Positions 33,951 through 47,898 of a DNA stretch of 64,000 nucleotides are shown here, in pieces. Position numbers and translations under genes: made by a program. The number at the start of each line of letters is the position of its first letter. Within the stretch, counting starts at the first letter, position 1. The notes under the pieces are model-generated. The model had not been told where the DNA came from, did no database searches, and was given only the letters and a program-made list of their open reading frames with translations. Source of the stretch: Prunella strophiata (taxonomy: Eukaryota; Chordata; Aves; Passeriformes; Prunellidae); contig JAZBQD010000027.1 in assembly GCA_036583965.1 (NCBI GenBank), positions 4,785,187-4,849,186 of the forward strand, read 5' to 3'.

Positions 33951-36849
33951 GGGTTTAGAAACACCAAAACAATGAACAACCAGGGCATGCCTCTACCACT
34001 GTACTCAGCTGAATGCAAGCAGACCAGTTCATTTCAGTATCATAATAGAATCCTTTAATGTTCATTGCTGAAGTAGCTGTTTCTGTTTCACAGGACAAAT
34101 TCCTACAGTTTCAGAGACAGGAGTTTAATCCTGGCATTGAGAAGTTCAAAACATTAGTTTTCAACCTGTCCATTTCCTTAGTATGATCATGCTTTGACCA
34201 ATGAAAAACATATGAAATCCCACAGTTTGTTTCCTTTTCTTTACAGGATTATTATTTTTTTGCTGTCCTGGTGCTTCAAATGAGACAACTTCTGTGAACC
34301 TTGTTTGGAAAGAGACACATGTGCTTACACATCCCAGGAGTCCAAATTGTTCTGATGCTACACTTAAGGTTCTTCATTAAAAACAGCTGAACACAAATGC
34401 AAAGGATTAACATCTTTGTTCCTTATTTTTTGATCAATATCTATGTATAGCTGGGATTATTTAAGTGGGGAAAAGGCAATAACTTTTTTAAATTATAAAA
34501 ATGTTTTTAGGACTAAATTCATGTAAGCAGAGAGGCTCACAAACTAATTTGAATCACTTCTGTTTATAGTTGGTGGCACCTCTTATTTCCTGAGTTTTGG
34601 GAAAGCAGCACTTACTGCAAGAGGACAGTGCACTCAAAATGTTCAAAACATTTTAAAAACACAGCTCTCTGAGTTCCTTATGCTGAGGAAAAGCTCAAGA
34701 ACAGTGATTTTCAATTATGTATTTCACCAAAAAAAAGACTGGGCAAGACCCCTTGAATACTTCCTCTCTTTTCATCAAGATATGAAGCAGGATTATTATC
34801 TGACCTATTTGTACAAAAACAATAGGAAGGCAGCAATCCCTTGCTCTCCTCCAAAGAGGCAGCCTGGGATCCCAGCAGAGCCAAGGGGTAGCTCAGGGTG
34901 ATCTCACCGGCTGAGCCGCGCTGACATTTCCCTGCCAAGAGCAATCCCTGCAAAGGGACTTCCTGCACAGATAAGGGTAGAGAAGCCCACTGAGGATGTT
35001 GTTATTCCAAAGAAGACTCACTGGTGAAACACATGGATGTTGAACAACTCCTGGAGTCCAGCTCAAGAGCAGGAGGCAGCTGCAGAGAGAGCTTCAGGAT
35101 CGGCACCTTCGATCTTTTGTTCCTGAGTCCATTCAACAACAAATTCCCATTTTCTCCCTTCTCAGGGAGTTTTTTCCCCTTACAAACCCATTTCTCTGGA
35201 ACATGATGAGAGCTTCTATGAACAGTCTTGTGCAAGATAGGCCATGATGAAATAATTATTGAGTTTATAGTGTTGGTACAATTTTTCCTATATATTTTTA
35301 GGGATTCTGGAGCAAGGCTGTATAATGAAAAATTGACTTATAAAAGTGCCATTCAACAGGTCTGTAGTCATGGTTGTGATCAATGATAAGTCTTTGACAA
35401 AGACAGAACTGAAATTCTGTGGATGCTTTGTGCCTACAACCAGTAGTTTTCTTTAAAAGTTGTTTTGTTTAGAAGAGCAGTCAGGAACAAAGGGGACACT
35501 GAGAAAAGTTGCAGTAATTGCTTGAATAGGGAAGTATTTTTTCTTCTAGAAAGATCCTAAACAACATTTTCATAAAGAATTGTAGTGTCTATGAAAACTT
35601 TAACAGGACTTGAGACAGCAATTACAATGCCCATACAATCACAATGCCTATACAATTTACAATTACAAATACCTATAAAGGTTCACTATCTGCCTACATT
35701 TGAGGGATTCTGGGACACTTCTTGCTCTTTTCAAGTTTTCATCCCCAAGCTTTCTGAGGATGGCTTTGTCCTTCCAAGTCCCTTCTCTGTTAAGCAGGCC
35801 AGCCTCCATTTGCTTCTGCAAGCATCATTTTCCTATTAGAAATTATGTTTTTATTACACTTCTATCATGCTGAGCAGTGGGGGATATTCCTTCTCCAGCA
35901 GCTGGAGTGCAAGGCCTCTTGCCCTGTGGGGATTTGGCAAACCAGTTGCAAACTCAGTGGAGCAGGGAGTGAGATCTGCAGAGAGGATGTCTTGACTGTA
36001 ATAGCACACAGATCTCTCCATTCCTGCAGAACTAAAACCAGGCCACTGTTTTGCTTTTTAAGAGACAATAGGTTTCTTTCTCCCCCTCCTCCCCAACAGG
36101 CCAGGCACAATAGCTCCAAAATGAAAACCTTTTGTGAGTGCATATTATTTGGTTTCAAGCTGCCTGGAGTATAATGATGATTTTTTCAGCTCCTTGCAGC
36201 AGCTGCCAGCGTTTCTGTGCAAGGAGATAGGAGTACTGAATATCTTTGTGCTTGCTATTTGCTATTACTTTTAATTTATTTCTTTTTTAAAGAACTTTCA
36301 AAAGGCAGTTTAGGAAATTGCTGCCAGCCCTCCTGGTAACCCCAATACATTTTCCTTATGAAGGAAGTTCAGCAAGGAAAGTCACCACTTAGATTTAGAG
36401 AACACTGACCTATTCTGTGCTGCAACAAAAACTTGCAAAGCCTGGGGAGAACTCTGGAGAAAGAATGAAAAATGGGAAAAAAACCTCTCAGAAACAATAG
36501 AAAGACCCTTCTCAGATTCATACAAGAAATATTGTTATTCAGAAGAGAGTAAAACTCACAATTGATTTGTCTTCCTCTCATCCTTTTCCCCCATCTCAGT
36601 CCTTTTCTGGACTTTCCTGGAACTCACCTTTTATGCATTCCTTGGCTGGGGTTATAGCCAAGTGTGAGTAAGCACTAATGCAGCTCCAGGTATCTGGCTA
36701 CATAAGTGGTTCTGAAAGGTTTAAACTACTTTTTTGGGGGCAAGGGGAGCAGTGTCAGTCCTCTTCTGACATCTTTGGTAAGGAAAAAATAAAACACAGT
36801 GATTTTCTTTTGCTGTTGTTTATTTTTTGCTTAAGGTTTTTGTTTGGGC
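33951..36849. other. Non-genic interval
   Basis: No gene is recognised. A small CpG pocket (ACCGGCTGAGCCGCGCTGAC, about 34907-34926) stands out in CpG-poor surroundings. Frames such as 35845-36174 (109 codons) show no known domain. Confidence 0.55.
35624..35657 (+). repeat. 17-bp tandem duplication
   Basis: The unit ACAATGCCCATACAATC (35624-35640) is followed by ACAATGCCTATACAATT (35641-35657), with two differences between them. A further degenerate copy (ACAATTACAAATACCTATA) follows. Confidence 0.85.
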
Positions 36850-36866
36850 TTTTTTTTTTTTTTTTT
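36850..36866 (+). repeat. Poly-T tract (17 bp)
   Basis: Seventeen T. No associated element. Confidence 0.85.
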
Positions 36867-36995
36867 GTACCTCATTTCTATAGAGATTATTCTAAAAACT
36901 GAATCATTTCACTCCCAGACAGAGCAGAGCAAAGCAGGGACCTCACTGGCTCACTTTTCTGACTTGCCAGGTGTGATTTTGGTTTCTGGCACATG

Positions 36996-37014
36996 AATCC
37001 TTTGTCAAAGGATT
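36996..37014. repeat. Perfect 19-bp palindrome with TCF/SOX-like half sites
   Basis: Arms AATCCTTTG and CAAAGGATT are exact reverse complements around one T. Each arm contains CTTTG/CAAAG, the core of TCF/LEF and SOX sites, so the palindrome presents two facing copies. It is followed at once by the 15-bp duplication at 37012-37041. Confidence 0.88.
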
Positions 37015-37041
37015 ACAGGTTGCTGCCTTACAGGTTGCTGA
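37012..37041 (+). repeat. 15-bp tandem duplication (TTACAGGTTGCTG core)
   Basis: TTACAGGTTGCTG occurs twice, 15 bp apart, with CC between the copies. It overlaps the edge of the preceding palindrome. Confidence 0.85.
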
Positions 37042-40000
37042 CCACTGAACCCAAAGGCTGCCACTCAACCATATCTGCAAAGGCTGAATAAGAATCCCTC
37101 AGTATTCAATGTTTTTGAATAAATTGTCTCACTTGACTACAAAATAACTTCACAGCAAAAATAAGGCCATACTTACAACATGGAGCAGAGATCAGAATTC
37201 TGCCTGGAGGTGAGGCTGACCCAGGCTGATGATGGAGTGCACCTCTAGAAAACACACAGCTGTGCTTTTTTGGCACTAAAACTTATGGTTTGCCCTGCAA
37301 GTATGCTTTATAAACCTGTTGCCTCAATTTGGTGTATGAAAGTGAAGCAGAACTGGCTCATTCTGGGGAAAGGAAGAAGAGTTGCAAAGGAGTTTTAGTT
37401 CTAGGTTCGTCCTGCTTGGAGAGGAAAAAGGAGAGAATGCAAACCCAGAGTGTTGCAATGCCCCATCTTTCACAGCAAGAATGGGATTTGAGTGTTTTCT
37501 GCCTCAGGGCACTGCAGTCAAACTCTCCCAACCTTGTACAGGTCCCAGGCTGTGGTGGATTTAACTCAAACTTATCCATCCCCAGCAGCCATTCCCAGTG
37601 TTGGCAAGCAGGGGAGCAGGGCTGCCACTATTCACTGTCACAGCCTCAGCCAGGGGCCTCCTGCCTTGTGATTGCTGATTTCTGTTCATTTCTCTGATTT
37701 ACAGTTTCCTGATTTGCAGGTTGTTAAAATACTTGTAAAAAACACTGGTCTGGAAAATGTTCCTGAGTAATTATGTTGATGACTAAAAATCAGCCTGAAA
37801 GAACTTTAATTCATAGCAGCTTATACAATAAGGGAGATTTAGGGAGAGCTTTTATTCCTGACTCATATTTTTAATCTTTCATTCATGTTCATATCCTGTA
37901 CTACAGACCCCAAAGTGAGTTTATATGGCTAAACTCCCATACTACAGTCAGGAACTATTTCATTCTCTGGAAAAGCTTTCTTAGGCAAGTAACTTTTTCT
38001 ATCTGAAGGTTAGTGCTGTGTTTGTGTCCTAGAGGGCTTGTGAGGAATTAGAGTATTTTCCCCTTTGGAAGGGGATTGTGGGAATTGAAAGGTTGGTGTT
38101 TAAATTAGGGTATCTAAGCACCAGTGAAAAACTGAGGGGAAATTTATGCAAATAAATGTCACAACTGAGGCTGTGCTCAGGGATTTGTGCAGTACAGCCT
38201 GACACATCCTGGATCTGCAAATGTGCAAGACACAGCCAAGAATACTTTGAGTTTTACCTTTGGTGTTGAGAGGAGAGAGATCTGTTGCCATTAATGTTTA
38301 GGCCTGCAATGGTGTCATCTCAAGTTTCTTATTTAACCAAGCCCAGCTGTGTGAAATTCTTCCTGCAGCAGAGCTGGAAGTTGGAATTAACCATTGAACC
38401 TCCCAAAAGTTATGACTGATTGGCTCTATTGTAAGGTCTGGTTAGGACCACTCTGACATGTCTTCTGCTGGAAAATGTCTTTGTTAAAACTCTTCAGAAA
38501 TGCATCTGTTACTTAATACCAAGACAACTCAGAATATCCTGAGTGAGGCCTGGCCAGGATGGAAGATGGGCTTTACCACATCCCAGGGGAATAAGTTCAG
38601 GCTGTTGTGAGCTGTTTCTGGTTTTGTAATGACTCCCAGCAGGGGGAAAGCTTGAGATTCACAATTTTTTGCCAATGAGATAAACATTCTCTGCTCAACT
38701 CTGTTTGCAAGACTTGCACTATTTAAAGGCCTCGAAGAAGTTGACACAAGAACATGACTACATTCAAAGAAGCTTCTTCAGGTGGGATGGAGCAGTTTCT
38801 GCATTAAGGGAATGTGGATTACAGGAGTTTGCCCATGAGGTGCAGTAACAAACATCTCCATGCAGCTTTGCAGGCTGAGGCTGCTCCTGAGCTCCCATCA
38901 AGTGCACAAGGTGCCAGGGGCTCAGGTGGGAGTTCTACTCACTTGGAGAGAAACAGAACTTCTGGAAGCCTTGCTAGTACAGAATTCCTAAAATTTTGAA
39001 CTTGCTTAGCAGCTTAATGTATGAGCAGAAGCATTAAAAAAGAAAAAAAGGCCTTGATTAGTGCAGGTGCCTGGTCTGCCAAGAGGCAGCTCTGAGGGAT
39101 GTGAGCTGATTTCAGCTGAAACCAATGACCTTGATGAGTGAAGCAAGGAGAGCTGTGAAAATTCTGTCTCCTGGTGTATTGGGAAGTTAGGTGTGCCCAA
39201 CATCTGCTTTTGTCAGGACACAGCTAAATGACATGGCCTGCTGTGACCTGCCAGACTCCTCTTTGTAGGATGGAGCATCCTCCTGGTCCTGCTCCCAGAA
39301 ATGTTTGTCAGGCAAAATTTGCTTTGTTCCATCCTTCCACAGCTCATCACACCTCTTTGTGCACAAAAAGGACCTTCTAGAACACTGTTATCCTGTTCCT
39401 AAGTTCTAGAAAAACTAGAGTGTTAGCCATCAGCTTGGAAAATGGCACATGGAAGGAATGTCCTTTGGCACTGTATTCCATTGCTATGAAAAAACATCTC
39501 ATCTGCTAGAGTTGATGAAGCAAAGAAGAAACAAAATCCTGATCAAAAGTTTTCATTGAATTTTAGAATGCAAGACAGTAAAATGGTGGAAGGTGACCTA
39601 GGTTTGAGAATGGAGGAAGGATGTTTTAGGAATTGGCATGTCATGGCCTCATGATTTTCATAGCTACAGAATGGAAGAGAAGAGCAACAGCTTACCATTA
39701 ACTCAAGGTGAATTTGGCAAACTAGATGTATTTCCAAGGGACAGGCACATAATGTGATATTTGCAGTGCCAATTAAACTGATCTGCTCAAACACTCTGAC
39801 ATCAGCAAATTCTGCCCTCTCCTTTAGCAACTTCCACAGCAGAAGTTTAACTTGCAATTGTCTCCTTGTGTCAGTTCAATTCACAGTTGCCTCCTTGTGT
39901 GAAAGGGTGAGAATGTGGAACCAGGCAGTTTTAGGATGCAGGTGAAGCTCTTGCCAGTGAAGAAGAGAAGTCTACTCCAGTCTACCACAACCTTTGCCAC

Positions 40001-41115
40001 TTATATCCCTTAAGGGAGCCTTAAGGAACTCCCAAGGATACAGCACAGATGGAGGTAGAGAGTTTTTAAAAGCCATTTCCACTTAGTTAATAATGTGTGT
40101 GAATATTGGATTTTATTATTTCCTCTTTGATTTTATGACTATTGCAGATTATTCAAAAAGCAAACTGAAAAAGCCATTTATTGCCATGGGTTTGTTTTGT
40201 TTTTTAAACCTGTTACACTTTAAAGCATCATGAAGAGTTCCAGATCATACTCATAACAACAAGAATGCTTTATGAATTAAAAGAACTTGACTGCAAGTCT
40301 GAACACCACTATAAATGGAGGGGTGGGAGTCCATGTGCAGCTGTAGGGATCAAGAACTCAGTGAAATTTTGCTGAAACTCCTGACTGAAGCACCTCAAGG
40401 GTCTGCCAGCTTTGCTGTGGCTGCCTGCCCTCTCCAAATGACCTTCCATAACTGGATTGGTGATCTCCTGATAAAAATATATCAGGATAATATCTTCCTG
40501 ATTACTTTGGGTCTTGCTAGAAAACAGATCTTCTTGGAGGACCTGACAGTCTCACTTTGAACACTGGCATGAAATAGATATTGGAGAACACAGAAATAAG
40601 AAACTTCTTTTTTTCTTTTTTTTTTTTTTTTAATTGCACCTGATCTTTCTCAAGCCATAATATTGGGGATTAAGATTTGGCCAAGGACCCAAACTAGCTC
40701 TTCCCCATTAAATCCATTCTCCTGTTCCCACATGCACATTAAGGTGAGCATTAAGTCTGATGTTTCAGTTTTAAATCTCAATTCCCTTGCTTAGGTCCTG
40801 AGCCAAACATTTCCTGGGGGAGAGGCAGGCACAGAGGATGAGAATCCTTCTTCCACGGGTACTTGTTTCCACTAAATGTGTGAGGAAATTACAGATCATA
40901 CTGAGTGGTTCTGGCTGTGTTGTCCAAGACACCAGCTAATTAACCTACAACATGTGTCCCCACCTTGAGCAAGTACATGGTTTTTGTACAGCAATTTTCA
41001 CTAAATGCAGGTGGCATCATGACCTAAACCTAATGCCTACATCACCTGCATTTCAGACAGCCAGGTCACAGACCAGGTCTAGTTAAGTCACTATTTTTCT
41101 TGCCTGGTGGCTCTC

Positions 41116-41132
41116 TGGTTTAATTTAAACCA
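41116..41132. repeat. Perfect 17-bp palindrome
   Basis: Arms TGGTTTAA and TTAAACCA surround a single T. No gene is adjacent. Confidence 0.85.
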
Positions 41133-42044
41133 AAGAGTTTAAGATCAAAATTTACTATAGATATTTAAGCACTTTTTCCCCCTGCCATGCTCCTCCAAAC
41201 AATCCTATTGAGCTTTTCAACCCAGAGGTAACTGCATTTGACTTTTTACATGATGATTGACAACTGAAAATGCACCTTTTGTGCTGATTTTCCAGTACAG
41301 TGGCTGCCTAAGCCAGCTTTTTGTGACTTCAAGCATCTTATCAATGAAAGAAAAAAAAAAAAAAAAGACAGTTAAGTACACAAATCATGGTAACTTCAGG
41401 TAATTGTAATTTGAGTAACAGTGAAACTGCCAAGTCAAACAGATTGCACCTGTTTAAGGTTAACAAATATTCTTTAAAAAGGCTATTCTTAGAACATGAT
41501 GCTTCTGGACCTGAAAGAAGTGTTAATCCATAGCTATTCACATCTCTGCCACTTCAATATGAACTGAACACACAATCCAAACAAGGATTAGATTTGCCAG
41601 TCAGGTACTGGCAGTAAAATCTGAAGTAAAAGTACTTCCAATGTGTCAGGCCACTCCTGCAATGGGAATTCTGCATAAATCATGGCAGTGCTCTGTGTCA
41701 AATGTTCTGTAGGAATAAAAGCCAAACTAAGTGGTAATTGACTTAAATAAGGCTACTGGCTTGCTTCAAATTATTCCAAATTAAGTCATTTTTGAACTTA
41801 AAACCTTTGGCTTAAAATAAACCAGAGAGCCATCAGGGAAGAAAAAACCTGAGTGCCATGAAAAGTGAGCTCTGAGTTCATGGATATGATTCATTTTCCC
41901 CTTTTCCTTTCCATCCATTCAGGGGCCAGCCAAATGCATCTCTTACCTGGCCTCTCTTTATCCTGAAACTCAGAGTAATGGCAGGAACAGAGGAGCTGAT
42001 GTGGCAGGATGTTTGTAGAAGGTTCTGCTGTGAGTGTCCTGTGA

Positions 42045-42092
42045 AAATATATATTTATATATATATCTAAAATATGTATTTATATAGGTATA
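42045..42092 (+). repeat. AT-rich low-complexity tract
   Basis: Alternating ATAT blocks are interrupted by TT and CTAAA, with TATATAGGTATA at the end. Confidence 0.85.
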
Positions 42093-42434
42093 GTGTAATG
42101 ATAGAGAACCTGGGCCTAAACAATATGTCTGGGTGGTATTAATTTGGGATTTGCACAAAATCACATCTCTGCATTTCTTCTGAGCTGGGGATGGAGAGAT
42201 CCCTCACACACACATCCACACAACCCTCTCAGGGTATGGCACCAAGATCTGAGCCCCCACTGATTGCAATTTCTGCTGTTGATGCTCACTTTCATCACAT
42301 CCAATATTTGCTCTGAGCTGACTGCTCCTAAGAACATCACTCTTCACAACGTGCATGGATATTAATCTTCCAAAGAGGAATTTAAGGGGCAGAGTGGACC
42401 CTCCAGGCTAACACAGGGGAGGTGATGCCCTGTC

Positions 42435-42765
42435 TGTTTTTAATTAGAGCCAGCTTGTTTAATGAGGTAATGTTCTGTTGTGCTGGGTTATCTCCTGGAA
42501 GACAGGGCAGCAGGCAAGCTGCTGGGGAGGGACACTTGAAAAACATCACAGGCAGGCTGTTTAATGTTAGCCCCATCATTCATCACCCAGGCTCTTTGGA
42601 GAGCCTGACAGAGGGAGCACGTCCTGTGGGGACTCCACCAGCCTCTGGCGTGCTGCTAAATGCAATTTAGCCAGATGTATCAAAGCAGCAGGCAAGACCC
42701 TGCTATTTGGACAGCATTTACAGCATCCTGGGCAAACAGTCAGGAAATGTTCAATAATGGGCCTT
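42435..42765. promoter_or_regulatory. Candidate conserved regulatory element (motif cluster)
   Basis: Seen: TAATTA (42441-42446, homeodomain), ATGCAATT (42660-42667, octamer-like), CAGATG (42672-42677, E-box) and ATCAAAG (42679-42685, TCF/LEF), the last three packed within 26 bp. There is no coding frame of interest. Inference: this is the arrangement expected of a compact developmental enhancer, but chance occurrence cannot be excluded without alignment. Confidence 0.25.
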
Positions 42766-43785
42766 GCACAAGTGTGGCAAGAAGCAGATTCTTGGAGTGA
42801 TGGGTTGCCAAGAGAAATCCTGGCAGTGCCTCACTCCAGCTTTTAGTCACATGCTGGTTTTGTTGTTATTGTTTGAGGGCTTGTTTCTGTAAGGGCTCTC
42901 TCAGCCTGAGGTTTCCAAAAGCTGGATTTGAGGTGTCCTGAACACACCCACCTGGTTCCTGATGGGGAGGATGAATGTGAACAGCAGGATCCCTGGAGCA
43001 CTGCTGGGTCTGGGCACCTTCCCAGCACTCAGAGCAGGGCAGAGCTGGGCTCTGCAGCAGCCCAAACACTCTGCTCCCCGTGCAAAAGGGATCAGGGCTG
43101 TTTGGGCAATCACAGAGCAAATACCAGTACAGACAGGGAATTTAGTGGGGCCTCTGGCTACATCTCCAGGCTGCAGAATCCAGTCTGGTATGCTGACAGC
43201 CTCTGTTTTGGAACCTAAGAGGGGTTCTGCAGACTATAGTTCAAGTACACCTAACTGTTTAACACTGAAATAAAAATAATTCCCAAATTTTGCCATATGG
43301 ACCTCTTCCCAAAAACTTGAATATACCCACAGACCTGTCTTTGGTTCTCAGTGTGGAATACTGTGTCTGTGAGATCTCTCCATCAGCTGCACAGCTGGAG
43401 GGCTGCTCCCTCAGGAGAGCAGAGCCTGCAGTAGTGACAGCAGATACTCTGGGGAAAATGGGTTTCTGCTCTTCCTGCTCCATGTCCTGCTGCCCAGGCA
43501 GGTGGCCACTGCCACCAGCTGCCAGAGAAACCCTTGCCATGATTCCTGTGGGTGCTGAAGGCACTGGTGTTTTGCTATTTAAATCTTCAGCTTCTTTGCC
43601 AGCAAAGGAAGAAAAGAGCATGGTTAATGCACTGCCCCACGGGCTGCTGGTAGGAGATGTTTAACTTCTAGAGGGGGAAAAGTTCCAATGGGCCTGGAAC
43701 AGGAATAGTTGAGATGTGTGTTGTCAGCCTTAAAGCCAAAGCCTCATTAAATTCCCAACGCAGAAGCAAAGCTGTCCCTTGCACC
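42766..43785. other. Non-genic interval
   Basis: Overlapping frames of 94-124 codons occur on both strands (for example 43290-43664 plus and 43621-43259 minus). They are mutual shadows in a locally GC-richer stretch and none resembles a known protein. Confidence 0.5.
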
Positions 43786-43786
43786 A

Positions 43787-43827
<41 letters not shown>
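43786..43827 (+). repeat. (ATT)13 microsatellite
   Basis: About thirteen ATT/TTA units end in ACAGCTCT. The tract is pure. Confidence 0.97.
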
Positions 43828-46800
43828 AGCTCTACCCAAAACCACTTTTCTGAGGAGACCTCCCCCACTTCTCCCAGGAGCCAGAACTGCAGCTGGGGTG
43901 AGGGACAGACACACAACCCAGACACCTCCCCATGTGCTGTGGTGTCAGCTTCACCTGTGAATTCAGCTTTGGCTCAGGGCTGGTGCATAAAGATGTAAAA
44001 TCCATCTGGGCCTTGCAGTCTTGGAAAGCTCTTTGATGGTGTTTCCAGCAACAGAAATGTGGCATGTGCAGAGCCTTGCATCCTGTTGCTAATAAGTCTG
44101 CTTTTTACACCACTCTGCTACACTTATTAACTTTCATTTACATATTTTTCCAATAATCTTTTAAACAAGTGACTAGATGACCATAAATCGTGGAGAGTGA
44201 GGAGTGCAGGGTGTATTGGAAGAACAAGTGCTTGGGGTTCATTTTAACCCTTTAGTCCCTACTACAAAAGCCAGGGCCAGAGCAGCAGTGTCCTGCCATG
44301 TGCCCAGCACAGAAGGTTGGCAGGGAAGGGTAAATGCTTCAAAAGGAACAGAATTTCTTCTTGCACTGTCCCAAAGAAAATACAAAATCTGGTGCTGCTG
44401 CCAAGCCCCAAAATGCAAATTAATGCAGAATGGGGAATTTGAAATGTTTTGCTAGCAAGCACACGCCGTGGTTCTGCATCGATGTTCAGCTGCTGATGAA
44501 ATCCCATCCTGGATTTAGCAACCAGGTTCACTACACCAAAAGGCCTTCCCTATTTGATGATATATGGTGAGACAAAGGAAATCTAGTGTGGCTTTTTAAG
44601 GCAGGACAGAATAGGGACAGCTGGGTGGAGTGTGTCAAACAACAGCACCATCCAGAGCCACTGACCCCTATGACAAAATAGGGGATTATTGGGGTGGGAG
44701 GGTACCAACCCTGAATTTCTAGGTTTGAATTCTTCCCTCTACTACTCCTGGAGTTCAGCCTCCTCACTGAGAGAATCAGTGACAGCTTGAAAGATTGTCC
44801 AATATATATTATTTTTTTTTTTATACATATATACACATAGTTGCTTCCAATTACCCAGGAATAACTGTTTCCTCTACTGAGCCAGCTGCATAGATGGTTG
44901 AACAATCTGTCTGTTCAAACACACTTCAGTCAACTTTCTCTAGCTGATTTGGCAAGAATTTTTCTTCCCACAACTGGATCTCCTCCAGTAACAACTTAGA
45001 CAGCCTTTTGACTTTGGGTCATGGCTGCAGGACACTGAATCCTTTCATTTGTCTCTCTGCAAGTAGTGATGGGGAAGCCAAAGCATTGCCATGCCCCTGG
45101 CTGAGAAAGTTTAATTCTTCGTGCCACACATCCAGGTGTCAGCTGATTTTACACCACAAAGCAGGATGGATTGTCTCAAAGACAGGGATTTGGGCTGGCA
45201 CTCAGAGGTTCAAGTCCTTGACACATATCCTGGGTAATCACCCATTTTTGCATCTGCATGTATGGAAGTAACTTCTCACCCAAAAGGTTTCTGTAAGAGA
45301 TGATATCCCATTAGGCACTGGAGGGATCAGTGTAGCCATGATGAGCATCAGAGGAAAGAAATTTCTGTTCCAGGCAACAAAGAAAGATCTGGAAAAAGAT
45401 CTGCCAGCAGCAGCAAGGGTGAGCAGGAAGGGACAGTGCTGTCATCAGGCTGTTCCACCTTTCCCAGTCCCACCCTTTTGTGACAGTTCTACTTGGGCTG
45501 TGGTTGTAAAGGCTGTGAAAACTTCTAGGCAGGTTACAGCACATGCATTTTACTTCGTGCAAATTACCCTGCTCTCTCTAAAACCTCAGCTTGGAATGAC
45601 AACCATCCATAAATATTTCACATGCCCCAGCTGAGAGGCTAGAAGAAAATGTGGCCTTGATTAGCAACTGTTAATCAATTTCCCTTTCAATTAAATCTTG
45701 TTGTTCCAAATACAGAGTGAGACCACTTAATTTGTAATGCTCCCAAACTTTATGTTGCTGCTTGGCATGAGGAAACCAAACCCCAGCCTTCTAAGGCCAT
45801 CATCCTAGGAACTTCCACAAACAGTGAAATGCTGTTTTGACAAAATCAGCACTTTTCTGCAGCCATTTCCCTGATTTCTTAGGGCAATCTGCTGGGACTG
45901 AGTTTGATAAGGGCCCCTGATCTTAGTAATGCAGCTTAATCTCCAAAAGCTGGGTTTCAGCACTACCTAATCACATCAGGCTCCTTTGCCTTTGCCAATC
46001 CATTATGCTGCTGCAGGCTTCAAAGATTTTGGTGGCATAATGACATCTTCAGACCTACCTTTATGTATTTCCACAATTCCCATCCAATCCCATGTGCCAA
46101 AGCATATAATATTATTTTGAATTGCCAGCTCACTGCTTTAGGGGCACCTTCCTTCATAACTTCTGCTCTGCTTGTAATGATGAGATCTCTTGCAGATGCA
46201 GTTAATCAAAAAGATTACAATCACTCCAGAAACACCTGCATTGGAAATAAGTCTGGCTTTTATTACTGTGAATTCCTACTGCTGACAAGCTCTGGGAGGA
46301 GAGAATGGGGGAAAACCCAAGATCCCTCTGCACAGCTGGAATATAAATGTGAAATTTTCTTTCCATTTATTTTTCTTCTGTAAATGGTTTAGCTGCTATT
46401 GATCAAGATTACCACCAAATAAAAATCAGAATCTACTAGCTTGTGGTGTTTTGTGTAACACACTCATAAAACAAATTTATGCCTTCACCACTGGAACAGG
46501 CCCTACTTTTTTGCTAAAATATGTATAGAACTGGAAATAGTGTTCATTGTCAGGGCTCAGCAAACAGATATTCAGGAGCAGGGAGGAGTCTGTACTGGGA
46601 TTCCATATTGCATATGGAAGACAAAATATTTTAGTTGTTCCCACAGCCTGCATCCTCTTCACCCTTATGAAATTAAGGATAAATATAAAAGAGCTCATTA
46701 ATTGTAATGGATAGGTACAACAGCAAACAGAGAATTCAGGAGTATTAAGGGAGCAAAACAAAGATGTGTAATGCACTGCAGGGTAAAAAGGCATTCTTAA

Positions 46801-47878
46801 AACACTTGCAAACTCTTCCATCAATATCCCTATTACAGTGAATCTCTTGTCTCTAACTGTTGGGTAGGTGCCAGCACAGTTTTTCTGAGAAATATGAAGT
46901 TTTTAACCTTTACCTCAAAGTGATAACAGTGACACAGTATTTCAAAATTCTGAGATTTAGATAATCAAAGATCTTGGGATCCTGAAAAATGGCAAAACAA
47001 GAAAAAAAATCCCATTCCCTACAGGAAGTGGAAGGACATCCTATGTCCACCACGGAGAGAATGGCAACAGTCTAAGGAAACAGCTCAAGGCACATTCATT
47101 AATGACTGCTAATTTATTGAAATCTGCAATAGTCTTGGGCTCTGGTCCCAGCTTTTTTATAATTAAATATTGCATTTAAAAGCCATAGAGGAATGTTCAC
47201 AATTTTTCTATTTTTTTAAAGTATCTGCTAAGTGCTGCTTCTACAGTGACCTACTAGCACAGGGAAAAGAAAAATCAAAGTGTCCCCCTGTCTCAGGACT
47301 GAATCCTCACTGCACACAGAGTCAGTATGAAATGGTTTGAATCCACAACATCCTGCTCTCTCTCACTGGATAACAGCTCAAACCCAACATATGCTCAAAG
47401 GAATGATTTAGTGGGGATACTCTGTCCCACTGCTTCTGCAAGAGCTACAGGAAAGAATCTCTAACACAAAAGCAGAAAATGTAGCCCCTTTACTGGCTCT
47501 TGATAATAATATTTTCTTTCACCTTCTGAAGGTTCTTAGCTTAGCTACCTTTTCAGATTCATAAACCATCAGAGGCTGTGCTGGCACAGTTACTGACTGG
47601 TTTTAAATAGATGTATTTGCCATGCATATCCATGTAACTTCATTTAAATAGCCTGAAACTGGTAGTAGACAACTAAGAAAAGTAATGGCCCTATTAGAGA
47701 AGATGCTCCATTAATAGCAAGGTGACACTTCATATTTTGAGCAAAAGAAATATTTAGGGCCAGATCCAGCAAACCACTTAGCTACCTCAGCTCAAGCTGG
47801 ATGTGTTGCAGATATCAGAGTCCAAGAAGACAAGACACAAACTCTGTGTAACCTGACAGTTTCTGAATTTTGCATTAA

Positions 47879-47898
47879 ATTACACACAATTACACACA
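47879..47898 (+). repeat. 10-bp tandem duplication AATTACACAC
   Basis: Two exact head-to-tail copies. Confidence 0.85.

Larger units (their letters stand above)
36867..42044. other. Non-genic interval
   Basis: No gene is recognised. Two palindromes and a 15-bp duplication are listed separately. T-rich (40607-40631) and A16 (41351-41366) tracts are present. The longest frame (37329-37697, 122 codons) has no known domain and overlaps frames on the other strand. Confidence 0.55.

Noticed and set aside
43259..43664. Opposed frames of 120 and 124 codons
   Set aside because: They are shadows of each other in locally GC-richer sequence; neither resembles a known family or has splice or promoter context.
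45180..45260. GGTTCAAGTCC, a possible tRNA B box
   Set aside because: No matching A box or cloverleaf could be found at the required distance upstream.
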